Shown: positions 23,458 to 33,374 of the stretch, piece after piece
How the letters are laid out: every line of letters starts with the position of its first letter
How positions within the stretch are numbered: position 1 is the first letter of the stretch
From: Hemileia vastatrix
Lineage: Eukaryota; Basidiomycota; Pucciniomycetes; Pucciniales; Zaghouaniaceae
Direction of reading: 5' to 3'
DNA length: 64,000 nucleotides
NCBI GenBank assembly: GCA_030280995.1
Contig: JASXTE010000014.1
Location: 10,246,156 to 10,310,155 of the forward strand
The notes under the pieces: model-generated
What the model saw: only the letters and a program-made list of their open reading frames with translations
The model's database searches: none
Told to the model about the DNA's origin: nothing
Position numbers and translations under genes: made by a program

Positions 23458-24563
23458 CTCCGCAATGAGGATAAACTACGGACCATTGTTTAATTCTGGA
23501 TTTTGGTGATGCTGTGCATCTGTTTTGTTGATAACTTTTTTTGTTAGAAGGTACCCATGGGTGGGGCTTCCAGATTTTAATTTGGCAAGTGTGGGGGTGA
23601 ATGATGGGCTGGATGCTCTATCAACAGTTACCCCTGATTTTCTGTTTCCAACCGCTTCTCTTAATTTGGTAGAACCCTAGTATTAGTTTTTCTTCACAGG
23701 TTGTAGTCCTTTATGACTTAAAACTGGAAATTCTCTTGCTCTTCAAGTGCCGGACTCTTCACGCCTATTGTTTTTGGTGTTTATGAGTTGTATGTTGTGT
23801 TTTTTTTAGAAGGTACCCTGGGGGGCTTCTAGATTTTATTTTTGAAAGTGTGGGGGTAACTGATGAGCTGGCTGCTCTGTAGAAAAGTTACCCTAAAATG
23901 TCTTTTTCAAGTATTTTGTGTGTCCTAGTTGAATCCTAGTTCTGGTTTTTTTGTTATTCAGGTTTTTAGTCCACTATGACCTTAAACTGGCATTGGAATG
24001 GCTTCTTTGTTTCCTTGGAGTGGTGGGGGATCACTGGTGGTCTCCCATTGTTTTTACTTATTGGAGGGAGCCCACCCAGTGATCATTTCTTTGGACTGGA
24101 CTTTTTCTTTTTCTTTTTTCTGATGTTTAGTGTTTATGGTTGTGTTAGATAGTAGTTTTAGAATATTTTCTTTTTTCTCTTTTTTTCTTTTTATTTTTTT
24201 ATGGGGGTTATTAGGATGTAAAGAGGGAATAATCACAAAATTATGGTGTTACCACATCAGGGTCACCTGGTTGTGGGCAAGCATTGGTGGGGTAAGGCTC
24301 ATCAATTGGCTGGGCAATGCTATTTTCTTTTTTATTTATTTCATTAATTATTATTATTATTATTTTAATCTCTAATTTTTTATCTTAAATCATTTAAAAT
24401 ATTTAAAGGTGTATCCACATCAAGGTGCACTTGGATGTGGGAGGTGATCATCTCATAAATTGGCTGGGGGATACCATTTGTAATAATTATTTATTTCATA
24501 TTATTTTATTCATTTCATTTAATTTCATTTTCAAAAATTTTTTAGTATGATAGTAGTTTAGTA
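23458..24563 (+). ncRNA. Structured 3' region of element C
   Basis: It holds, in order: hairpin-repeat copies near 23458, 23700 and 23970; two long hairpins at about 23590-23645 and 23852-23905 (GTGGGGGTAACTGATGAGCT and closing GTTACCC); a perfect 9-bp stem GATCACTGG (24029-24037) with CCAGTGATC (24076-24084); a CCACATC/GATGTGG hairpin near 24415-24440; and a last piece ending GGGGGATACC. The same order is found in D and E. No coding potential. Confidence 0.65.
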
Positions 24564-24564
24564 G

Positions 24565-25555
24565 ATAAAAATAAAAATAAAAATAAAAATAAAAATAAAA
24601 ATAAAAATAAAAATAAAAATAAAAATAAAAATAAAAATAAAAATAAAAATAAAAATAAAAATAAAAATAAAAATAAAAATAAAAATAAAAATAAAAATAA
24701 AAATAAAAATAAAAATAAAAATAAAAATAAAAATAAAAATAAAAATAAAAATAAAAATAAAAATAAAAATAAAAATAAAAATAAAAATAAAAATAAAAAT
24801 AAAAATAAAAATAAAAATAAAAATAAAAATAAAAATAAAAATAAAAATAAAAATAAAAATAAAAATAAAAATAAAAATAAAAATAAAAATAAAAATAAAA
24901 ATAAAAATAAAAATAAAAATAAAAATAAAAATAAAAATAAAAATAAAAATAAAAATAAAAATAAAAATAAAAATAAAAATAAAAATAAAAATAAAAATAA
25001 AAATAAAAATAAAAATAAAAATAAAAATAAAAATAAAAATAAAAATAAAAATAAAAATAAAAATAAAAATAAAAATAAAAATAAAAATAAAAATAAAAAT
25101 AAAAATAAAAATAAAAATAAAAATAAAAATAAAAATAAAAATAAAAATAAAAATAAAAATAAAAATAAAAATAAAAATAAAAATAAAAATAAAAATAAAA
25201 ATAAAAATAAAAATAAAAATAAAAATAAAAATAAAAATAAAAATAAAAATAAAAATAAAAATAAAAATAAAAATAAAAATAAAAATAAAAATAAAAATAA
25301 AAATAAAAATAAAAATAAAAATAAAAATAAAAATAAAAATAAAAATAAAAATAAAAATAAAAATAAAAATAAAAATAAAAATAAAAATAAAAATAAAAAT
25401 AAAAATAAAAATAAAAATAAAAATAAAAATAAAAATAAAAATAAAAATAAAAATAAAAATAAAAATAAAAATAAAAATAAAAATAAAAATAAAAATAAAA
25501 ATAAAAATAAAAATAAAAATAAAAATAAAAATAAAAATAAAAATAATAATAAAAA
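24565..25555. repeat. AAAAAT hexamer array, about 165 copies
   Basis: Nearly perfect tandem AAAAAT over about 990 bp, with interruptions only at the right end (AATAATAAT). It sits directly after the structured 3' region of element C. The long Phe-Ile frame on the minus strand is only its translation. Confidence 0.98.
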
Positions 25556-27153
25556 TAAAAAATAAATTTAAATTAAAAAAATAAAAATAAAATAAAAACA
25601 AATTTATATATATATATCTGTTAGCTTTTTTTTTCTATTTAGTAAATTTTTTAAATTCTTTTATTTAATGACGGGATGAAGAAGTGTTAGGCTGAGATGA
25701 AGTTCAAAGATGTGAACTATCTTGAATGGTCAGTGTCTAGAAGATTTAAATGGTCCGATATGAATAATTTAGTACAAATTGAATAAGTATTAAAATATAT
25801 CTCAATATAAGGGTCTCAGTACTATAAATCTCAATAATTATATATGTGGCTTACAATCTTAAATTTGGTAGAAGAATAGATTTAATAATTCAGATACTAT
25901 TCAAAGACTTTTTAAGTCCTATTGATATGTATTGTAATTGATTGGGTTATATGATTGAATTGTAATGATAAAGAATGTAAAAAATAAGACCAAAAACCCC
26001 CTCCTTTTATACACAATTCCTTCCCCAATGACTCCCTTGATTTACCAGGTCTATACCCAGTTAATGACACCTAATTCTAGCTAATAAACATGTCCAGAAA
26101 CAAAATAAGTAACCAGTAACATAATTAGAATGATATCAATGGCCAAAATCCTGTAGTAATAGGGATAATTCATCAATAATTAAGAATAAGTAAAAAAGAG
26201 AGTATATGTGTATTATACATTAATATAAATGACTAAAATGGTAAAATTAAGACTAATTATTACTTAATATTAAGGGGGACTAATTGTAGAAATTTTGGGG
26301 CTAATGTTAACATTATACTACGTGAAATACCCATTCAAAAATAACAAAAATTGGCTGAGAAACCACCCCAAAAATTTAAAAAAGGGCATGAGATGTGGGG
26401 TAACTACATTCAGTCCTTGGAAGACACTTGCACAGGTAAATCCTTGACTCATTTAGACAAATTTAAGCATGTTAAAGAAATAAAGCAACATGATTGAGGT
26501 TATTAATGAAATTAGTGCATATAAAGAGGGTCAATGCATTTGTAACTAAGCTAGGACACTAAATAAGCACCTCTTGCCTATTTTAGCATGTTTCCCCACA
26601 GTGGGTGTAGAATGTGGGGTAATTATAGTGTGAAAAAGCTAACTTTGCTAAAAATGAAGCTATTCACATGGGAAAAATGCAGGCAGTATGTGGCCAGTAC
26701 ACAGAAGCCATTCCTGGCATAAAAACACCAAATTTGAAAAGTGTTATTTTTATGCATTTGAGTAGCAAAATCAATATTCCTAATTAAGACAAATTGAACT
26801 GTCAAAGCGCATTTTTAATATTATTAAATTTATAGCACATATAATCAACTTTTAAGTGATTTGAAGCACATTTCTTGTTTTTTGCATAAAACAATGAAAA
26901 CAACAGCTTTAAGTGTACTTAAAAATTATTTAGCCTTATATTTAAGGTTCTTAAGATTACCCTAACATATTTTAACTTAATATTCAGTACATAAGACTTA
27001 TAAAATGTGGATATATGTGTGTATATAAGGTGTTATAATGGCATGTTTTGTATATATTATCATAATTTCACTTATGTATACTGTTTGCATACTCTAATTT
27101 ATTGTTCCCATTTATAATTCATGTGTTTAACACTATTTATAAATAATTTTTCC
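25556..27153. other. AT-rich noncoding stretch in element C region
   Basis: No gene supported. It contains TATAAAAGGAGG on the minus strand (about 25998-26010), a candidate promoter of an undetected LTR. TGTTAGC at about 25619 and GTTAACA at about 26313 could mark LTR ends, but there is no second copy to confirm. Confidence 0.35.
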
Positions 27154-28748
27154 TCAGTCCTGAGGATATTCAGGCTGACAAGAAGCCTCTGGCTGTGGGT
27201 CCGGATGGTGTTGGCATTTTTGTTTCTTGTTTGGATTAGAGAAAGAACTGTGTTCTTTGTAGTGCAGGCGGGTGGAGAAAGTATACAGGTTATAGTGGTC
27301 AGGAACTTGGTAAGAAGGTAAACTTTGGGAAGAAGAAGAAGAAGAAGCAGGAATGGAGTGCTGGAAAGTGTGCTTGATAATTTGAGACATCCTCTAGTGG
27401 TCATCAAGGAGTTGTTTTCTCAGATTCTTCTCAAAATCATTCAATAGACCATGGAGAGCAAAGGCCTTGAGAATGTTGGAAGAAATCATGCTAAGTGTTG
27501 CTTTATATTAGGGTAATCCAGCGCCAAAGTAGTTTCTAGGGGTTGGCCAGTTACAAATGCAGCTGCAGGAGGCGGGGTTCCAACTAAACAGAAAAAGTGG
27601 TTCAATAATTATTCTCTGTTGAAGAAATTGGATTTTTGTTATTTTATTTTGGTACTTACAGATTGGGAGATCCTCAAATTTGTATGCCGCCGGAATCTGA
27701 ACAGCTGAAGAGTGTTGAATAGATGTTGCAGGAGGGTCCACCAGATGAAAGTATGGATTTTAATGGTCATCCTTTGAATGGTATTGAGAAGATGAAGGAG
27801 AAGAAGGAGGTTCCTGTGACCTGGATGCAGAAGCAGGGCTGTTGTTGTGGTTATTGTTTATATTATTTCTTGGTGCAGGTTTGCTAATACTGGCGGAGGA
27901 GTGCCAGGTTGGTTGATGGAAGGACCAGGAGATGATGATCTGGTAGCTGATTGTGATCTGCTGGATGAAGATCTAGAGGAAAGAGAAGTATCAAAGGAAT
28001 AATTGGCGGCCAGAGGAGAGATGAAGTTATTTCTTCCTGAAGTAACTGGAGTTTTTTGTTTAGGAACAATGTTGGCTGTTCTAGTGTTTGCAGTGGGTCT
28101 TTTAGGAAGCCTTATAGAGATGTTAGATTTTCTGGTGTTGATGGAGGAAGAAATGGTGGTGGTAAGCATTTCTCTGGGAGCATTAGGAGGTTGTGGTGTA
28201 GAGTTATTGTTGTAGGATGAAAGAATTTGGCTGTTTTCTGGCTGAATTTGAAAATTATGAGCCTGATTTTTGTATTCTGACAAGGCGGGCGGGCGGCCCA
28301 ACATTGGGTAAGCCGCCTGGACGCAGTCTAGCAGCCTAGGAGCTGATTTTGATGCCAATTTTTTCTGAATTTTCTGAGAGAAAATCAGATTCTTGAGAAG
28401 ACAAAGCTGGTCTTTTAGGAATGGTATGGGATTATAATGGTGTGATCTTCTGGAAGGAGCAGAAAACAAAGAGGAAAAAGCAGTTCCAAGCTCTGGTGAC
28501 CTGGTAGGAGATCTGGATACATATTTGTGTGAAGGTGAAGTCAGAGGTATTGGGTAGTTGGGATCTCTTTCACATCTTTTCTTTTTGGAATTGCAAGAAT
28601 TGCAGGCCATGTTATAGAATTTTGCCTGAGAAGTAGGAAGAGTGAATGTGCAAGGTCTTCACATGTGTATGCAATGTTTACAAGCAATATCCTTAGTAGC
28701 AGTGAAGCAGGGAAGGTCCAATGGGTAAAAATTTGTTGATCTAGCCAT
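27154..28748 (-). pseudogene. Antisense zinc-cluster gene of element C (decayed)
   Basis: Start ATG at 28748 (MARSTNFYPLD). The cluster is C-x2-C-x6-C-x15-C-x2-C-x6-C, ending C-N-S-C-N-S-K-K-K-R-C, with a TGA at about 28658 inside the second spacing. A long Ser/Pro/Arg-rich linker runs to about 27860. Later parts need a frame change and an intron (GTAAGT near 27663, acceptor TTTAG near 27588). The end contains I-L-K-A-F-A-L-H-G-L-L-N-D-F-E-K-N-L and then I-I-K-H-T-F-Q-H, resembling the C-terminal module of B gene 2 (E-F-L-K-A-V-P-V). Several lesions make it inactive. Confidence 0.6.
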
Positions 28749-28899
28749 AATCTGTGAAGGAGCAATAATAGAGAGAAAAGAGATGAATAAAAAATTTATT
28801 AGTGATGTGTAGATGGTGAAGAAAGAGTGGAAGTTCAGAAGTTTTCTGCGGAGCATTGTGCATGGAGGCGGCACTGCCTTTGCTATGCAAAACACCGGA

Positions 28900-29310
28900 C
28901 AGTCTGTCAAGACTTTAAACTGAAAAATTTGCAAGAAGTCCGTCAGGACTTTGAACTGAACACTGGTCAGTACATCAAGACTTTAAACTGAACACTGGTA
29001 CAGTCCCCCAAGACTATAAACTGAGGATGTTTAATGGTTGAGTCCTCCAGGACTATAAGCTGATAATGGGAGTTAGTGTGATTCTGGCAAAGGGCATCCA
29101 AAGGGGGAGTCTCTGAATTTTGTCAAGGAAAGTGTGGGGGTAACTGATGAGCTGGCTGCTCTGTAGAACAGTTACCCCAGAATGTTATTTTGTTTCTTTG
29201 GGTTTTAAATGTTTTTATGTCTGGCTCTGTCTTTTTGATTTAGGTTTTTAGTCCCCCAAGATTTAAAACTGAGGATTAGTCCCCCAAGACTTTAAACTGA
29301 GGAATTTTTT
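28900..29310 (+). repeat. Hairpin-repeat array of element C with one long hairpin
   Basis: About seven repeat copies, such as AGTCCGTCAGGACTTTGAAC, AGTCCCCCAAGACTATAAAC and AGTCCTCCAGGACTATAAGC. Between them lies the long hairpin: GGGGTAACTG at 29137-29146 pairs perfectly with CAGTTACCCC at 29169-29178. Confidence 0.8.
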
Positions 29311-29379
29311 TATGATGATTGGCTACATTCAGGAAGTCTGGAGAGGTCAAGAATTTTTTTTTCTAAGTCAAGAGATTAA

Positions 29380-30016
29380 TCAAGTTTCAGGAGGTGGAAG
29401 AGAATCAAGAGAAGTAACAAATTGTTCAGCATTGGCTTTGAATTGGTGTATGAGGTTCTTCTTTTTCTCAAGATCCTGTGGGTTCCTAGCAGGAGTGGAT
29501 TTGAAGTAGTTTAGTATGAGATGCTTCTGTTGAGAAGAATGTTGTTGAGATTTGTCCTTGATGATGGGCAAAGGATTAGGTGGGGGTGCTTCAATGTTTC
29601 CCACATTGTCATTATCACTGTCAGGAGGGAAATGAACTGAAAATTTGTCAGATTGGATTTCAGTATGGAGAAGTTTTGGGCTTACCATCAGAAGGACCAG
29701 GGATGGTAGAGCTAGTGGTAGTAGCAGGGTTGGCACTCTTTTTTTAAGGGTGTAATTTGGGGACCAGTCTGGGGATCAGGATAGATGGCCTGGATCTTTT
29801 GGTGCTGGTAGGAGGTGGATCAGGTTGTGGAGATGGAGAAGATGTTGCAGAGGAAAAGAGACCAGGTCTGAAACAAGTCTTCTTTCTAGAGCGGCAGGCA
29901 TCACAGGAGGTTCTGTAGGGATGAGCCAGTGGTGAGATGGTACAGATGAGATTGTTGTCAAAGCAGTATTGGCAGGGGCCCATGTCAGTATCAGATTTGG
30001 AAAGGAAGCTGAACAT
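29380..30016 (-). pseudogene. Antisense zinc-cluster gene next to the element C 3' LTR (one stop)
   Basis: Start ATG at 30016. The cluster is C-x2-C-x6-C-x12-C-x2-C-x6-C (G-P-C-Q-Y-C ... C-D-A-C-R-S-R-K-K-T-C), followed by a Ser/Pro-rich linker. An intron at 29685-29637 (49 bp, GTAAGC to TTTTCAG) joins exons in matching phase. One in-frame TAA lies in an A-rich run at about 29742. The C-terminus has N-Y-F-K-S-T-P-A-R-N-P-Q-D-L-E-K-K-K and then H-Q-F-K-A-N-A-E-Q-F, clearly alike to D (A-Y-F-Q-E-T-P-A-N-N-H-E-D-L). The start codon lies 49 bp from the LTR. Confidence 0.7.
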
Positions 30017-30054
30017 GGTGGTTGTGGTAAAGGAGAATGTGGAAATTCTCTATT

Positions 30055-30064
30055 GAAGGGAGGG
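30055..30064 (+). other. Element C polypurine tract
   Basis: GAAGGGAGGG directly precedes the LTR start TGTGGTC, marking this LTR as a 3' LTR of a plus-strand element. Confidence 0.65.
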
Positions 30065-31152
30065 TGTGGTCTTCCAACATTGGCGGAGCCCTTTGTTGGT
30101 TTATTTGGTGTTGTTTTGGTATGCCTTAAATGGCATTGTTTAATAATTAGATGTTTTTCTGGAATGACACAGAAAATATTGGAACTACAGGGATGTGAAT
30201 ACTACCATTGGATAGTGCCGTGTTTCCTCTATATTTTATGTCTTGTTGACATTTTTATAGTCTAAGCATTTGGGGGATAATTTCTCATTTTTCATTTTAA
30301 AAGATTTCTGTTGAATTTTTTGTTTTGTTTTACGGGCTAACCTTAAGTCTTAGGGTTAAGTGCTTAGTACCATTGGAATGAGTTGAATTTTCTCTACATT
30401 TCATGTCCCAATGTTGTTATAGCATAATTATGTGTTTTAAAGGTTTTAGTAGTTGTAGTTGATTTTTCTAAGTATTTTGGGTATTTTTGGTGGTTTTCTG
30501 GCATCAGGGTGGTCAGGCCGCTTCAGGAAGGCCTCCTGACATCAGGTGGACCACCGGCCTCAGTGCTAGAGGGCTGGGAAGCATTTCTAGGGAGGGTTTA
30601 TGTAATTTGGCGGTCAGGAACGCCAAATTCGTGGGTGTGCATGGGCTATTAGTTAGTAGTCAATTCATATATAGTGTATAAGACAGTTTGGGGCAGCTTT
30701 AATTATCATACAACCATCCAGAGGTGATATCCTTGTTCCTCACTCAGTTTTCACTGTTTTCTGGCCACAATTGGCTGTGTTTGTTGAAAAGTGAGTTCTT
30801 CATTTAACTTAACTAATAAAAAGTTTTCTCTGGTGTAGTCTTGCAAGCTATATCAAGTATTATTGCTGTCTCTGGTGTGGATTTGCAACATAAATCAAGT
30901 ATCATTGCTTTCTCTGGTGTGGACATTAGTCTACATTTCAGTTCTTTGGTTTGTTAGTCTGTATGGAGACTACTTTCTTGACTGATCAGGCAGTCAAGTG
31001 TATTGTAAAAGGGGATTTTGGTAAACAGGAACCAATTTACTGTAGCAGGTAAATCTCACTTTATTTTTTCTAAAGGGACAGGGGTTTTCTCTCTGGTTTT
31101 ACTCCGACTCCCTTGATCAAGGCCTATAGCCAGTACTATAGGATTGTTTACA
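30065..31152 (+). repeat. Element C 3' LTR
   Basis: 1088 bp, from TGTGGTCTTCC to GATTGTTTACA. It matches the split 5' LTR of E (31855-32122 plus 44762-45559) along its length and shares its terminal part with the LTRs of N. No primer site follows, consistent with a 3' LTR. Confidence 0.85.
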
Positions 31153-31854
31153 ACGCTTACACTTTTCAATCATAGGCAATGTTGGCGTAATCTAACACTA
31201 AGATTCAGGCAATTTTTGAACAGGGGGTAATTGTGGACCTGAGGGTAAATTAAGAGGTCTGTGAAATAGAAACAGGGAAGAAGGGTTATAAAGTTTGATG
31301 GTTGGTAAATGGGAACTCCGGTGGATTAAATGGGTCTGTGGGTATATGATGGCTGGGTGATCAATGGGTCAGCGCAAGGAGGAATGGGATATTTACAGGG
31401 GGGTTAATTTGGTTGGACATTCCTTAGAATTAAATTATAATATATTTGAGATAGTAGTCAAACTCCTATCAGGCTATTGTTATAGTTGTCCTTTTCTTAC
31501 TTAAATAATCAATTTCATCAAATCCTAAAATATGTAAATCTTTCCCTTTGATTATTAAGTTGCAACCCTTTGTGAAATTTGTCATAATAGTTAGGGTCCT
31601 TATCATATACATTAAATATTCCTCAAAGTTTATCTCAAACAAGTATTAGTTACTTTGATTTATCTTCAAATCATTTCCTCAAAGTAGTCCTCTGTGCTTC
31701 AAAGTTGTAAATTCTATCTTCCTTCTTATCTCACTTACTTTGGGATCAACCTTGACCCTGTGTGTAGGTTTTCTGGTGAAAGTATAGTTTAATTCTCCTT
31801 AGTTCTCATTCTTGTACTACTACAACTTTCAGGTGCTAAGTCTAAATATGGCGC
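31153..31854 (+). repeat. Element H: LTR and leader related to element F, cut by element E
   Basis: It resembles the LTR of F (similar CCTTxxAATTAAATTA patch, similar end) and continues into a leader like that of F (AGTTCTCATTCTTG, CTACTACA) up to ATGGCGC at 31848-31854, matching the gag start ATGGCACC of F. E starts at the next base. The 5' end of the LTR may be missing where it meets the C LTR. Confidence 0.65.
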
Positions 31855-32122
31855 TGTGGTCTTCCAACATTGTCGGAGCCCTTTGTTGTTTTATTTAGTG
31901 TTGTTTTGGTATGCCTTAAATGGCATTGTTTAAATAATTAGGTATTTTTTGGGAATTATGCAGCAAATATTAGAACTACTGGGATCTAGTTACTACCAAT
32001 TGATAGACCTGGTTTTTCTCCATATTTTATGTCTTGAGGACATTTTTCTTAGCTTAAGTATTTGGGGGATAATTTCTTACTTTTCATTTTAAAAGATTGC
32101 TGTTGAATTTTGTTTTTCACGT
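31855..32122 (+). repeat. Element E 5' LTR, left part
   Basis: Starts TGTGGTCTTCC like the C LTR and is interrupted at 32122 by D. The first copy of the ACGT duplication is 32119-32122. Confidence 0.85.
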
Positions 32123-33199
32123 TGTGGTAGCCTAAAGTTTAGTATGGCACCTAAGTACGTAAATGGAGCTATTAAGGCGTGCAAGATTGGTGTTATTATT
32201 TTATAAAAGGGTTTTATTAAATTTATTTGAGTCATAAATATAAAGAAATTTGGTTAAAAGAAAATGCCTACAAAAAATCAATTTATTTTACAGAGAAAAC
32301 TTATTTTTACGGTCTGAAAAGCTTATAAGTATCAAGTCAAGTCACTCAAGAACCTTGGGAAATTTTTCCAGAATTTTTACTATTTTACTTATATTTTTAA
32401 ATGAATTTTAAAGTTTTATAGAAATATTTACGTTTTCAGAAAATTACTTGACTTTGATGAATTTTCACGGGGTGATTAGAGCTGCGCAGACTACGAAAAT
32501 TAGTTAGGAATGTAAAAGGAAGTGGCTCTATTATGTGTAATTTTTTCAGATTTTATATTATAGTTTTAAGGTTCTAATTGAGTCCGGAGGTCCGGACAAG
32601 CTCCGGACAGGCTCCGGATGGGCTCCGGCTGAGTGCTGGAGAAGTATCTTAGGCACCTGACTAGGAATACTTAAGAGCCTCTCAGACTCGAAATTGGGTA
32701 TCATCATACAGCTTAATCCTTAACCACCATGGTCTCATTTTTTATTACTCAACAAATTAAATAAAATTGTAATACCCTTATAACTTTATATTTTATATAT
32801 AACATTTTAGAAATACTACTCAACAATTTAAATCACACTTCATACAGGGTATCTTTAGAAAGGTCTTCATCACTGGGACTTGATTATTGCTGTCTCATAA
32901 AAATTTAAATTATTATAAAAACATAAAAGTCAATCTTTTCAGATCTTTCACTGGTACACCTTAATTGTTGTTATCAGTTTTTCTTTTATCAACAGCCACT
33001 TTCTTTAAATCTCAATAAGCGTTAATTATATTAGAGTTTCATTATTTTTATCAATCAGATCCAAGTAGACTGGGTAGCTTAGTGATTTAGAATTCTCATT
33101 TTGTTATTTTATTGGAAGGACGGGGTTTTCAGCTAAATCCACATATCTCCTCCCGATTCTGCTTACAGCAAGGCGACTGTAAGAGTTTACCTTACCATA
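32123..33199 (+). repeat. Element D 5' LTR
   Basis: From TGTGGTAGCC to CTTACCATA, with imperfect terminal inverted ends (TGTGGTA/TACCATA). TATAAAAGG at 32202-32210 is the probable promoter. A cluster of CTCCGGA/TCCGGAC repeats lies at 32580-32640. Confidence 0.92.
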
Positions 33200-33201
33200 G
33201 T

Positions 33202-33218
33202 TGGCGCCCAACGTGGGG
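33202..33218 (+). other. Element D primer binding site, tRNA-Lys-like
   Basis: TGGCGCCCAACGTGGGG starts two bases after the LTR and runs on into GTTCGA, matching the complement of a tRNA 3' end including the T-loop. It fits tRNA-Lys. Confidence 0.85.
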
Positions 33219-33374
33219 TTCGATTTCTCTAGCTTTCTTTAAAGACTTACTTGGATCAAGAACGTTGTTAGCCTGAAAGAGGCTTATTTTCTGGAACTCT
33301 AATTGGATTTTGTTATTGGCCTGCAAGAGGCTTGTTATTTTATCGATTGTTAACGCTTTTCATTATTTATTGGG

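Noticed and set aside
24558..25601. 347-residue Phe-Ile frame on the minus strand
   Set aside because: It is the translation of the AAAAAT array; no start context or conservation.
25556..26320. Solo LTR from TGTTAGC to GTTAACA
   Set aside because: Only TG/CA ends and a TATA box support it; no second copy or target duplication in the window.
27099..31152. Independent host zinc-cluster genes rather than element genes
   Set aside because: Position before a polypurine tract and LTR, and the same plan in D and F, favour element origin; not fully excluded for C gene 1.
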